Of a stretch of 64,000 bases of DNA, positions 8,758 to 15,609 are shown in pieces. The DNA comes from Slackia faecicanis (GTDB taxonomy: Bacteria; Actinomycetota; Coriobacteriia; Coriobacteriales; Eggerthellaceae). The stretch's first letter is position 1. The number at the start of each line of letters is the position of its first letter. The notes beneath the pieces were generated by a model that did not search any database, was not told the origin of the DNA, and worked only from the letters and a program-made list of their open reading frames with translations. The stretch lies in NCBI RefSeq assembly GCF_003725295.1, contig NZ_QICB01000002.1, positions 372,001 to 436,000 on the forward strand, in the 5' to 3' direction. The translations under genes were made by a program, and so were the position numbers.

Positions 8758-8986
8758 GGTCGGACACTCCCCTCATGAGCCTATGCGTCAACGACTCCGT
8801 CGCATACGCGGCGAACCCGCCTTCGGAAAGAAACCGCCACAGCGCGCCGAGGGCGATGACCACCGCTATGAACGCAGCGGTGACCAGCGCATATTCGACC
8901 GTTCCTTGGCCCTTCGCCGCGCAAGGGCGCCCTGGATGCCCGCACGGAACCGCGTTACAGCCCGTTGATTCCGTTCGCGATCGCAT
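8744..8986 (-). CDS. Small Flp/TadE-like pseudopilin
   Basis: 80 aa. Leader with Cys/basic residues, then KGQGTVEYALVTAAFIAVVI (about residues 25-44), a prepilin-type hydrophobic segment with the Glu-Tyr pair seen in Flp pilins, then an amphipathic tail. The start overlaps the last 32 bp of the flp gene, so in an unlysogenised chromosome it would be translationally coupled to flp. Confidence 0.75.
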   Translation of the reverse strand: MRSRTESTGCNAVPCGHPGRPCAAKGQGTVEYALVTAAFIAVVIALGALWRFLSEGGFAAYATESLTHRLMRGVSDLVLF

Positions 8987-9050
8987 TCCACAGCTCCTCG
9001 ATCTTGGGCCTGAACAACGTGATCGCGACGATGGCGATCACGACGAGAAC
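8955..9050 (-). pseudogene. flp: C-terminal fragment of flp pilin, cut off by the prophage
   Basis: Reading minus from the prophage edge gives VLVVIAIVAITLFRPKIEEL and then WNAIANGINGL before the stop at 8955-8957. This is the second half of a Flp pilin: hydrophobic helix and short soluble tail. The frame is closed by a TAG on the phage side and has no start codon, so it is silent in the lysogen. Joined to 53556-53753 at the GT core it gives a continuous pilin of about 97 aa. Confidence 0.9.
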
Positions 9051-9057
9051 ACAGGTG
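9042..9057. other. attL of the prophage
   Basis: Plus-strand GACGAGA-AC-ACAGGTG. The left seven bases belong to flp, AC (9049-9050; GT on the minus strand) is the crossover dinucleotide, and ACAGGTG is the phage half-site. Inferred by joining the two flp fragments in frame and by the symmetry of the phage half-sites at both ends. Confidence 0.85.
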
Positions 9058-9073
9058 GTCTAGTGATAGCTAA

Positions 9074-9102
9074 AAAGAGCCGCCCGTGAAGGGCGGCTCT
9101 TT
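9074..9102. terminator. Bidirectional terminator just inside attL
   Basis: AAAGAGCCGCCC/GGGCGGCTCTTT, a 12-bp stem with GTGAA loop, with T-rich sequence on both strands. It ends the minus-strand accessory operon and would also stop any phage transcription from entering the downstream tad genes. Confidence 0.85.
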
Positions 9103-9125
9103 TCTCTGCTGTTCGATTAATTCTG

Positions 9126-9887
9126 CTACCAGCCCAGCTCGTCGGCTATCTCGTCAACGGCGTCGGCGTACCGTTCGAGCAGCCCCCTTGCCTCGGGGTT
9201 CAGCGTCGTCGCACACAGCTCGGGGCACGATTCGGCCTCGTCTTCGCCGTCAATCGCCACGCCGTCGAGGTCATGGTACGAGACGACGGCCGAAAGGCCC
9301 TGCTCCTCGAACTCGCACGGGTTATCGGCGACGAACTCGGCGACGGCCGCGCGGGCCTCTTCGAGGTCGTGGCCGTCGTACACGACATCTGGATCCGCAT
9401 ACGGATTGACGTCCATTTCCCTGATGTCGCCGTCGACCAGGCGAAGCACGCGCTCGCGCGCCGTCACGACGTACGCGACGCCGCCGCCGTGGTACACGTT
9501 GTCGCGGTCGTCAGGATAGGCCCACGCGACATCGAAGCCCATGCTTTCGAGGCGGTCGGCGACGGCGATGGCGTTCGCGTTCGCCACGCCGAACGGCCCC
9601 TCGTCGCGGCCGAACTCGTCGAACTGCTCCTGGGTCCTGTAATAGGTGAGCTGGACCGCGCCGCGCTCGCCGTATCGGAGCGCGACATCTTCGGCCTGCT
9701 TCACGACCGCCCTGCGGGCGCCCTCGACGGCTTCGAGAAACGCCCACGCGTCGGCGGGGGCGTCGCCCCAGTCGGGGTTCTCCCATCGCTTGACGGTCTT
9801 GATGTTGACGCCGCACGCGTCGGCGACGTCGCATTGCATGAGGCCGCACCTCTCGCGCCTCGCCCTGAACTCTGCGGACATGCCCAT
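9126..9887 (-). CDS. Helix-turn-helix regulator with unknown C-terminal domain
   Basis: 253 aa. Residues 5-60 form an XRE-type helix-turn-helix (FRARRERCGLMQCDVADACG, VNIKTVKRWENPDW). The remaining 190 residues are acidic and of unknown fold. The start follows directly on the stop of the upstream gene. The operon promoter carries a palindrome that this protein probably binds. The arrangement of unknown gene followed by HTH gene resembles both anti-CRISPR/Aca and toxin/antitoxin pairs; neither is shown. Confidence 0.75.
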   Translation of the reverse strand: MGMSAEFRARRERCGLMQCDVADACGVNIKTVKRWENPDWGDAPADAWAFLEAVEGARRAVVKQAEDVALRYGERGAVQLTYYRTQEQFDEFGRDEGPFGVANANAIAVADRLESMGFDVAWAYPDDRDNVYHGGGVAYVVTARERVLRLVDGDIREMDVNPYADPDVVYDGHDLEEARAAVAEFVADNPCEFEEQGLSAVVSYHDLDGVAIDGEDEAESCPELCATTLNPEARGLLERYADAVDEIADELGW

Positions 9888-10502
9888 CTAGTTCTCCTTC
9901 CATTCGTCGGCCCACCACCACACGATGATCGAGCCGGCCTTGGCCATCTCGTAAACGTAGGTCTGCTCGCCGTGGACGATGCGCACGATCGGCTCGCCCT
10001 TGCGGTTGACGACGGTTTCGCACTCTTCGGGATGCAGCTCGGCGTAATGGAGCACGCTGCGGCGCTCGTAGCCGCGCTCTGCGGCCCATGCCGCCTCTGC
10101 GGCGGCTTTCGCCTCGGCCGCTTCGATGGCGGCGCGGCGTTCGGCCTCTGCGCGTTCGCGCTCGGCGCGGCGGGCGGCGTCTCGCGCCTCGACCTGCTCG
10201 TCTGTCATGGGCGGGAACGCCTCGTCTGCGGCATCTTCGTCGATGCCGTAGAAGTCGGTGCAGTTGCAAAACTTGGAAGTATGATGCCAGCTCTTGTACT
10301 CGACGAAGCGGTCGAACAGCTCGGCCTTGGTGCCCTTCGGCACGGCGAATACGAGGTCGTACTCGTCGCAGTAGCTTTCGAGAGCGGCGAGGATGGCCTT
10401 CTTGGTCCACTTGCTCTTCGGCATCTCGCCGTCATGGTAGGCTGCGACGGCGTTCTTGCTCATCGACCAGCCGGAATAGCCCGAGTTCATATCGAAACCC
10501 AT
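9888..10502 (-). CDS. Accessory protein of unknown function, HTH-linked
   Basis: 204 aa. N-terminal conserved-looking region with SMSKNAVAAYHDGE and KSKWTKKAILAAL, then a WHHTSKFCNCTDFYGID motif; the middle (about residues 100-145) is a charged Ala/Glu/Arg coiled coil; the C-terminus is Trp-rich. The N-terminal motif recalls small proteins of Gram-positive plasmids and conjugative elements, of unknown function. First gene of a two-gene operon under a strong promoter. Its ribosome binding site AAGGGGG lies inside a copy of the operator half-site. Confidence 0.65.
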   Translation of the reverse strand: MGFDMNSGYSGWSMSKNAVAAYHDGEMPKSKWTKKAILAALESYCDEYDLVFAVPKGTKAELFDRFVEYKSWHHTSKFCNCTDFYGIDEDAADEAFPPMTDEQVEARDAARRAERERAEAERRAAIEAAEAKAAAEAAWAAERGYERRSVLHYAELHPEECETVVNRKGEPIVRIVHGEQTYVYEMAKAGSIIVWWWADEWKEN

Positions 10503-10559
10503 TTCATGCCCCCTTGGCTCGGATCTTCAAAGGGCCTCATGCCCTTACCTGACAGCCTT

Positions 10560-10629
10560 AGTATATGCCCCCTTGGGGGGCATAGTCAATAGTTTTTTGC
10601 TTGACTTTATGGGGGATATGCCATATAGT
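10560..10629. promoter_or_regulatory. Divergent promoters with a palindromic operator
   Basis: Minus promoter: TTGACT (10584-10589), 18-bp spacer, TATACT (10560-10565). Plus promoter: TTGACT (10601-10606), 17-bp spacer, TATAGT (10624-10629). The minus spacer holds a palindrome TATGCCCCC/GGGGGCATA (10564-10584) and the plus spacer a related half-site. ATGCCCCCTTGG occurs at 10565-10576 and again at 10506-10517 over the ribosome binding site of the minus gene. Confidence 0.85.
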
Positions 10630-10654
10630 TAAGCCACCGAAGAAAGGAGTCGGC

Positions 10655-10975
10655 ATGAAAATCACGGTCAAGAGACACAATAATTCGGACCGAAAGAAAT
10701 TCGGCCTCGATCCGTTCTGGATCGTAGTCGGCGAGTTCGACGGAGAGCTGCCGCCCGAGCGCATCGGATGGTGCGACTGGGACGACCACTTCGTCGTCGA
10801 GCTCCCCGAAGGGTGGGGCATCGCTGAGAACAAATACGGGGAAATCCTGGTGCAGGGGCCGTCGGGCGCATTGTGCGACATGGCCGGCACCGAGACGACC
10901 CTGACGATCTGCGAGGGGCGCGGCGTCGAGCTTAAGTATCGCGCCGGCGAGGACGGCAAGACCCGCCGCATATAG
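10655..10975 (+). CDS. Hypothetical phage accessory protein
   Basis: 106 aa, start set by AAAGGAG six bases upstream and the strong promoter above. Mixed charged sequence with aromatic strands (LDPFWIVVGEFDGELPPE, IGWCDWDDHFVVELPEGW); no membrane segment and no recognised domain. Divergent from the HTH operon and probably controlled by the same operator. Followed by a stem-loop. Confidence 0.6.
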   Translation: MKITVKRHNNSDRKKFGLDPFWIVVGEFDGELPPERIGWCDWDDHFVVELPEGWGIAENKYGEILVQGPSGALCDMAGTETTLTICEGRGVELKYRAGEDGKTRRI

Positions 10976-11155
10976 AAAAGGGAGGGCCGAAGCCCTCCCC
11001 CGGCAGCGGCTTCTCGATGCCCTATCAACGCGGCCGGGGCCGCGACGTTTCGCGCATGTTAAGCAAACTATTTCAATCCACGGCCGATCAACGGCCGACA
11101 AGCCGCCGGGCGCTGCCTCCCGACACGGGAGACTATACCACCGAAAGGGGGCGCG
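10976..11155. other. Intergenic stretch with a stem-loop
   Basis: GGGAGGGC/GCCCTCCC (10980-10999, loop CGAA) directly follows the upstream stop and may end or stabilise that transcript, although there is no T-tract. The rest to 11155 has small GC palindromes (CGGCCGATCAACGGCCG) and no clear gene. Confidence 0.45.
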
Positions 11156-11353
11156 ATGAAAGACGGCGATGCGCAGAAGCGCGCCACGGCCAAGTACAGG
11201 GCGGCGAACGTAGCCACGGTGAATGTTAGGTTCTATCCAGCCGACCGCGACGTGTTCGACTGGATGACTGCGAACGGGTACCGCGGGTCATGGGTCCGCG
11301 ACCTGATTCGCAGAGAGTACGAGCGCGACACAGAAGCCAGCGGCCGCCAATAG
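11156..11353 (+). CDS. Small ribbon-helix-helix-like protein A
   Basis: 65 aa. Layout AQKRATAKYRAAN, then a predicted strand (VNVRFYPADRD) and two helices (VFDWMTANG, WVRDLIRREYER), which fits an Arc/MetJ-type DNA-binding fold. Ribosome binding site AAAGGGGG. It is a tandem paralogue of the next gene. Confidence 0.6.
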   Translation: MKDGDAQKRATAKYRAANVATVNVRFYPADRDVFDWMTANGYRGSWVRDLIRREYERDTEASGRQ

Positions 11354-11390
11354 GGCGCGTCCATGAATACGACGCAAGGAGGAACACCCC

Positions 11391-11573
11391 ATGGTCACGG
11401 ATGCTCAAAAAAGGGCGAGCGCGAAATACCAGCGCGAGAAGATGAAGCAGGTGAGCGTCAAATTCTCGCCGAACGAATCCGATATTTACGAATGGGTAAA
11501 GTCGCAGGATGGATCGGCTTCGGGGTACCTGAAGAGACTCGCAGAAGAAGACATGAGAAGAAATACTGTATAG
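11391..11573 (+). CDS. Small ribbon-helix-helix-like protein B
   Basis: 60 aa with the same plan as its neighbour: DAQKRASAKYQREK, strand VSVKFSPNESD, helices IYEWVKSQ and YLKRLAEEDM. AAGGAGG precedes the start. Its stop codon lies inside the first of two inverted repeats, so the pair may regulate what follows. Confidence 0.6.
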   Translation: MVTDAQKRASAKYQREKMKQVSVKFSPNESDIYEWVKSQDGSASGYLKRLAEEDMRRNTV

Positions 11574-11621
11574 TTATACTCTATACAATGCCGTTGATAT
11601 AGGGTATAATTATATCAACGG
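11567..11621 (+). promoter_or_regulatory. Two adjacent inverted repeats with an embedded -10 box
   Basis: TGTATAG/CTATACA (11567-11587, 7-nt spacer) and CCGTTGATATA/TATATCAACGG (11591-11621, 9-nt spacer), both perfect. A TATAAT (11605-11610) sits in the loop of the second; the -35 region is weak (TATACA). This looks like an operator-controlled promoter for the 49-codon gene downstream. Confidence 0.6.
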
Positions 11622-11642
11622 CCAAGGGAAAGGAGCCTGGCC

Positions 11643-11792
11643 ATGGACGAGAAGGAGTTCGAGGAAATGACCAAAGAAGAGATGCAGCGGTTCTTGATCA
11701 TGGAAGCCGCCGACGGAAGGACGAAGGAAGAGGCGATGCAGCGGCTTCTTGACCTGCTCGGCCTGAAGTGGCCAGAAGACACGAAAAACTAG
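11643..11792 (+). CDS. Small acidic helical protein
   Basis: 49 aa (MDEKEFEEMTKEEMQRFLI..., ending LKWPEDTKN), rich in Glu and Met and probably all helical. AAAGGAG lies 7 nt upstream and the operator-promoter above drives it. It contains an internal similarity (EEMQRFL and EEAMQRLLDLL). Unknown function. Confidence 0.55.
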   Translation: MDEKEFEEMTKEEMQRFLIMEAADGRTKEEAMQRLLDLLGLKWPEDTKN

Positions 11793-11794
11793 AA

Positions 11795-11827
11795 AAGACG
11801 GGGGGCGCACGCAGCGCCCCCCGTCTT
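11795..11827. terminator. Terminator hairpin between convergent units
   Basis: Perfect 14-bp stem AAGACGGGGGGCGC/GCGCCCCCCGTCTT with 5-nt loop. A TTTTC run follows on the minus strand, so it serves the late phage transcript best, but it may work both ways. Confidence 0.75.
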
Positions 11828-11857
11828 CGTAGTGTACCCGGCTCCCCGGTTAGTTTA

Positions 11858-11890
11858 TAGACGCGTCCGGAAACGTTCCGGACGCGTCTA
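11858..11890 (-). terminator. Second hairpin ending the late operon
   Basis: Perfect 15-bp stem TAGACGCGTCCGGAA/TTCCGGACGCGTCTA around a 3-nt loop. It includes the lysin stop codon. Followed by TATAAACTAA on the minus strand, a weak T-tract. Confidence 0.65.
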
Positions 11891-12649
11891 GATTTCGTCT
11901 GGCTTTTGTCCGGATTGCGTCAACAACGCCTCGATGCGCTCAAGGCGCGCCGCCATGTCAGCCTGCTTGGCTGCGATCCACTTGACGTGCTCGTGCGTCG
12001 TGAGGTTCATCCCCCGCCCGCTCGGGTCGTCCGTTCGCAGCACCTCGCGGCTCGCGTTGTGCAGCGCGTTGAAGCAGTTGTCGCTGTCTCCGTATCGGTA
12101 TCCCCACACATCGGCAGGTGCAGCCATGCCATCCCCTTTCGCTTCGATGCCGAACGCGGCGAGTATGCCGCGCGCCAGCTCGTCGGTACGCTCGTTGAAC
12201 TTCGCGAGGTCGCCCGGGTTGCTGATGAAGCAGCATTCGAGCAGCCTGTAGCTTATCCCGTTCGCGGCGGCGTCGTTCATGTTCTTCAGGTCGCTTCGCG
12301 GCCTTATCTTCTGCGCCCTGCCGGGGAACATCCACGAGACGAACTCCGCGAGCGCGGCGTCGTACGCGTCGGGCGCGAAGCCCTGCTTGATCTCGACGTG
12401 GCCTCCCCGCGCCCCGGCCCCCGCGCTGTCCATGTGCAGCTCGAGCACCTGCGCGCCCGCCGGAACGTGCGCGCGGTTCATCCATCCGCTCGCGTACCAG
12501 TTCACGTCGATGTTCCCCACGACCACGGAATCGCCTCCGAGGGCCTTGATGCGCGCGGCGAGGTGGCGCACGCGCTCGGCCTCGGTGTAGCCGCCGCCCA
12601 CCGCGCCGCTATCCCCCGCGCCGTGCCCCGCGACCAGGAGCAGCATCAT
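11888..12649 (-). CDS. Phage endolysin, N-acetylmuramoyl-L-alanine amidase
   Basis: 253 aa. Amidase_3 domain: zinc His in VAGHGAGDSGAVGG (residues 6-20), then LELHMDSAGAG, and a catalytic-type Glu in YRLLECCFISN. Followed by a linker and a C-terminal helical segment (AAKQADMAARLERIEALL) likely for wall binding or oligomerisation. Start at 12649 overlaps the holin stop (ATGATG). It cuts host peptidoglycan at the end of the lytic cycle. Confidence 0.9.
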   Translation of the reverse strand: MMLLLVAGHGAGDSGAVGGGYTEAERVRHLAARIKALGGDSVVVGNIDVNWYASGWMNRAHVPAGAQVLELHMDSAGAGARGGHVEIKQGFAPDAYDAALAEFVSWMFPGRAQKIRPRSDLKNMNDAAANGISYRLLECCFISNPGDLAKFNERTDELARGILAAFGIEAKGDGMAAPADVWGYRYGDSDNCFNALHNASREVLRTDDPSGRGMNLTTHEHVKWIAAKQADMAARLERIEALLTQSGQKPDEI

Positions 12650-12888
12650 CGCTGCCCCTTCGCGGCGGCGAGGCTGCTTGCGCCGATCAAGACGGCCACG
12701 CACGTGCCCATGATGCCCAGCGTCGCGCTCACCTCGTTGGCGAGCGGAAGGCCCCAGACCGCCGCGAGCGCCTGGTACACCCACGAAAGCGTGGGCAAGG
12801 CGGCGAGGCCGACCCATTTGAGGGCCGTGTACACCTCGCCCGGGAGCCAGTACGCCGGCGCCTGCGTGATGTCGGTTTCTTCGTCCAT
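12646..12888 (-). CDS. Phage holin
   Basis: 80 aa with two hydrophobic segments (about residues 24-45 and 55-75: LKWVGLAALPTLSWVYQALA and LGIMGTCVAVLIGASSLAA) joined by a short loop, charged ends, and position right before the endolysin. These features define holins of Gram-positive phages. AGGAGG precedes the ATG. Confidence 0.85.
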   Translation of the reverse strand: MDEETDITQAPAYWLPGEVYTALKWVGLAALPTLSWVYQALAAVWGLPLANEVSATLGIMGTCVAVLIGASSLAAAKGQR

Positions 12889-12935
12889 GATGGACCTCCT
12901 AACGAAAAGCGGGAGCGCGAACGCCCCCGCCGTGC

Positions 12936-13379
12936 CTACTCTCGGGCCTTGGCTATGTCGATGATCTCGGCCACGCCCGCCTCGATGCGCGTGGTGCGCT
13001 CGTCGATCGCGCTCACGCGCTGGCCCATGTGCGCCGAATTGGCCCGGCTCGTGTCCAGCGCGGCGTTCAAGGCCGTGGTCTGAGCCGTCAGCGCCTCGAT
13101 GGCGCGCGTCTGGCCCGCCTGTATCTCCAGCTGCCTTTCGGTGAGCCTGATGCGGTCGCGCGCCTGCGCATCCTCGTCGGCCTGCGATTTGACGTCCAGC
13201 TCCAGCCTGCGCTTGTCGATCTCCGAAGCCGCGCGCTTCGCGTCCCGCCACACCGGCAGCACGTACTTGCCGACCACGAACGCCAGCGCCACGATGCCCG
13301 CCACGCCGACCACCCATTCGCCGGACGAGTGGGCCACGGACTGGCCGACCGAGGCCCAGAACTCGCTGCCCGGCTCCAT
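12936..13379 (-). CDS. Membrane-anchored coiled-coil protein of the lysis module
   Basis: 147 aa. One membrane helix (VVGVAGIVALAFVVGKYVL, about residues 23-41), then a long basic-acidic coiled coil (residues 45-147). Such proteins accompany holins and may modulate lysis timing or anchor to the tail. A GC hairpin (GCGGGAGCG/CGCCCCCGC) lies between it and the holin gene. Confidence 0.65.
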   Translation of the reverse strand: MEPGSEFWASVGQSVAHSSGEWVVGVAGIVALAFVVGKYVLPVWRDAKRAASEIDKRRLELDVKSQADEDAQARDRIRLTERQLEIQAGQTRAIEALTAQTTALNAALDTSRANSAHMGQRVSAIDERTTRIEAGVAEIIDIAKARE

Positions 13380-13493
13380 TTACGCCGCCTGGTCGGCCGC
13401 GAGCATGCGTTCGACTTCCGACTTCCACAAGCTCGGCACCTGCTCGATTTTCCACGTGCCGGCCTTAACGAGCGTGTAGTAAAGCTTTGCCAT
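13380..13493 (-). CDS. XkdX-like small tail-associated protein
   Basis: 37 aa (MAKLYYTLVKAGTWKIEQVP...). Size, the aromatic N-terminus, the 'V-K-A-G-x-W...E-Q-V-P' spacing and its location between tail fibre and holin genes match the XkdX family of Gram-positive phages. Ribosome binding site GGAGGAAG. Function unknown. Confidence 0.7.
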   Translation of the reverse strand: MAKLYYTLVKAGTWKIEQVPSLWKSEVERMLAADQAA

Positions 13494-13513
13494 TTCGCTT
13501 CCTCCTTGTTCGA

Positions 13514-14029
13514 CTATTTCGCTTCCAACGCGGCCACGCGCTCCTGCAGCGCCGCCACGGTGGCTCCAAGTTCCGCGACCGACTCCATGCCGGTCGCCGT
13601 CATGACGCCCAGCTCGGCGGCGGCGTTCGCCACCGTGCCGGCCGTCTCGCCGAGGTCTGCCAGGGCGAGCGTGGCGGTCGTGGCCGATTCGTTCGCGCTG
13701 TCGGCGGCGTCCTGCGCGTCCTTCGCCGCCTTCTTCGCGTCCGCCGCGCACGCCGCCGCCGTGGACACGTTGACTTCGAGCGCCCGGATGGCGTCGGCGG
13801 TGGACTCGTCCAGCTTGCGCACGCAGCGAAGCTTCACGTGCTCGCCCTGCAGGGACACGCTCGCGGCGGCGTAGCCCTCGAAGCGCACCACTTCCTTGCC
13901 CCCGGCGGTCACCACCAGCGGGGACTTGGCGAGGTCGAGCGCGGCGTCAAGCGTCGTGCCCGAAAGCACGAACTCGCATTCGTCCGCGCGCTCGGCGTAG
14001 CTGATCAGGTTGGTTCCGTTCAGCAGCAT
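13514..14029 (-). CDS. Phage tail-region protein with coiled-coil C-terminus
   Basis: 171 aa. Residues 1-70 look beta-rich (VVTAGGKEVVRFEGYAAASV); residues 75-171 are an Ala-rich coiled coil ending AALQERVAALEAK. Located between the LRR tail protein and XkdX. Probably a structural linker or chaperone of the tail tip. Confidence 0.6.
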   Translation of the reverse strand: MLLNGTNLISYAERADECEFVLSGTTLDAALDLAKSPLVVTAGGKEVVRFEGYAAASVSLQGEHVKLRCVRKLDESTADAIRALEVNVSTAAACAADAKKAAKDAQDAADSANESATTATLALADLGETAGTVANAAAELGVMTATGMESVAELGATVAALQERVAALEAK

Positions 14030-14039
14030 GTTTTCCTCC

Positions 14040-15067
14040 TTAGATTCCAGCGGCCTGCTTGAACTGCTCGTATGTCGCGCCCCAGGTGATTTCCGTCATG
14101 GGGCCGTCGGCGATGTCGGCATTCCATCCGTCGGGCTTCTTCGCGGCCTCGCAGAACACTTTCGCAGACGTGTTCGCCCTGCTCATGGACGTGGACACCA
14201 GCGGAGCCGTGCCGGTTCTCGCCAGCGTGGACGGCACCCACATGTACAGCGTCCCCGCCGAATCGGTCATGTACGTCTTCGCGATCGAGCCTCCGCCCGA
14301 CCACGACGAGCAGCCCGTCAGGTCGAAGGCCATGGACACGTTCGCGCGCCCGATGCCGACGACGACGCCGCTGTTGCATTTGACGTCGCCCGCGAAGCGC
14401 ACGACCAGCTTCCCGCCGTTCTGGATGTTCTTTCCGAGCACGCCGTCGTTCGTCTGGTGCGCGAAATGCGTGACGCCGCCGGGTCCTCCGAACGACACCT
14501 CGCGCAGGTCGGGGCATCCGTTGAAGATGTCCGACCCCTTGAACGTGCAGCCGCCGGGGAACGACGCGAAGCGGACGGCGGTGCAGTTCGCGAAACAGTA
14601 GCTTTTGAACGTCGCGCCCGGCTCGATTTCGATGGCCGCAAGAGATTCGCAGTAGTTGAACGCGTGCGATTCCACCGTGGCGGTCGAAGGTATGGGCGCC
14701 TTCGCTAGGGCCTTGCAGTTGGAAAACGCGCTTGAACCGATCGTCTCCACGTCGGGCATATCCACTTCGCGCAGCGTCGCGCAGCCGTCGAACGCCAGTT
14801 GCTCGATGACCTTGACGCCCGGAAGCACGGCCCTGACTGCCCTGTCGGATATGCCTTTCGGCCACACCTCGCGCTCGATTCGCTGGCCGACGCCCTGCGC
14901 GGCCGACGTCGCCCCCGTGCCCCCGCACTCCGGCGGCAGCGCGCCGAGCGTGTCGCCGAGGCCCATGCGCCGCCTAATCATGCGCAGCACGTCGCCGTCC
15001 TCCAGCATCGCCTTGATGTTCTGGGCGGACGCGATGAAGCGCCCCCCCCCGTGGCTTTTTCTGGCAT
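14040..15067 (-). CDS. LRR (BspA-type) tail-tip protein, out of frame at a G9 tract
   Basis: The ATG at 15067 has a strong AAGGAGG upstream and starts MPEKATGGG, then meets G9; the rest of the protein lies in the next frame. The span is 1028 nt, so one extra G would give a continuous 342-aa protein whose next residues are RFIASAQNIKAMLEDGD. It then has the MGLGDTLGALP and GGTG tail-fibre motif and leucine-rich repeats of BspA type (LREVDMPDVETIGSSAFSNC, and CTAVRFASF). Probably a receptor-binding protein switched off here. An internal ATG at 15008 lacks a good ribosome site. Confidence 0.8.
15042..15050 (-). repeat. G9 homopolymer at the start of the LRR tail gene
   Basis: Nine G on the coding strand after codon 6. 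Ten G would restore the frame. Tracts of this length are classic slipped-strand phase-variation sites; a sequencing miscount is the main alternative. Confidence 0.8.
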
Positions 15068-15077
15068 GTTGACCTCC

Positions 15078-15578
15078 TTAGATTTCGACGATTGACACCT
15101 TGAGGTTGTTCAGTTTTATTTCGTGGCCGAAGTTGACTTCGTAATACGCGGTCGATTTCCCGCACACCAGGATCTTCAGGCCGCTTTCGTCGATCGGCAC
15201 GTTCCCCGCAAAGCTCGCGAAAAACGATGAGCTTTCTTTGGACGTATTGCCGAAGTCGATTTTCGCGCCGCCGACCGAAAGCCCGCCGAACCACGCGATA
15301 TCGCTCGATTGGCCTTCGACCCTGTTGGCGCTTCCCGACATTTCGACGGACACGGCGTATACGCCGGGCACGTCCGGCACTATCGCGCCGCCTTTCAGCG
15401 AGAACCCGACCGACGGGAACTTGCCCGCGATTCCCACGGCCGCCTCGGCGCTCATGCCCGAGCTTTCCGCGATCCTCGCCGACGCCTCCCCCGCCTTCAG
15501 CATGCCGGTCTTCCGGGCATGCGCCCCGACTATCGCCCTCAGATTCCCGGCCGAAACCGGCTCGTTTCCCGTGAGCAT
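15078..15578 (-). CDS. Tail-tip protein with shared N-terminal anchor, variant 2
   Basis: 166 aa. N-terminus MLTGNEPVSAGNLRAIVGAH shares the anchor motif SAGNL(K/R)A with the next gene. The rest is a beta-rich head (about residues 55-166: FPSVGFSLKGGAIVPDVPGVY, SVEMSG, YEVNFGHEIKLNN) of unknown fold. No homopolymer tract. Likely an interchangeable receptor-binding or decoration tip. Confidence 0.65.
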   Translation of the reverse strand: MLTGNEPVSAGNLRAIVGAHARKTGMLKAGEASARIAESSGMSAEAAVGIAGKFPSVGFSLKGGAIVPDVPGVYAVSVEMSGSANRVEGQSSDIAWFGGLSVGGAKIDFGNTSKESSSFFASFAGNVPIDESGLKILVCGKSTAYYEVNFGHEIKLNNLKVSIVEI

Positions 15579-15609
15579 ATGCGCCCCCTTCCCGAGGGCG
15601 CGCGGCCCT

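Noticed and set aside
11066-11110. TTTCAATCCACG, like the end of a type I-C CRISPR repeat
   Set aside because: Only one copy, no second repeat at spacer distance and no cas gene.
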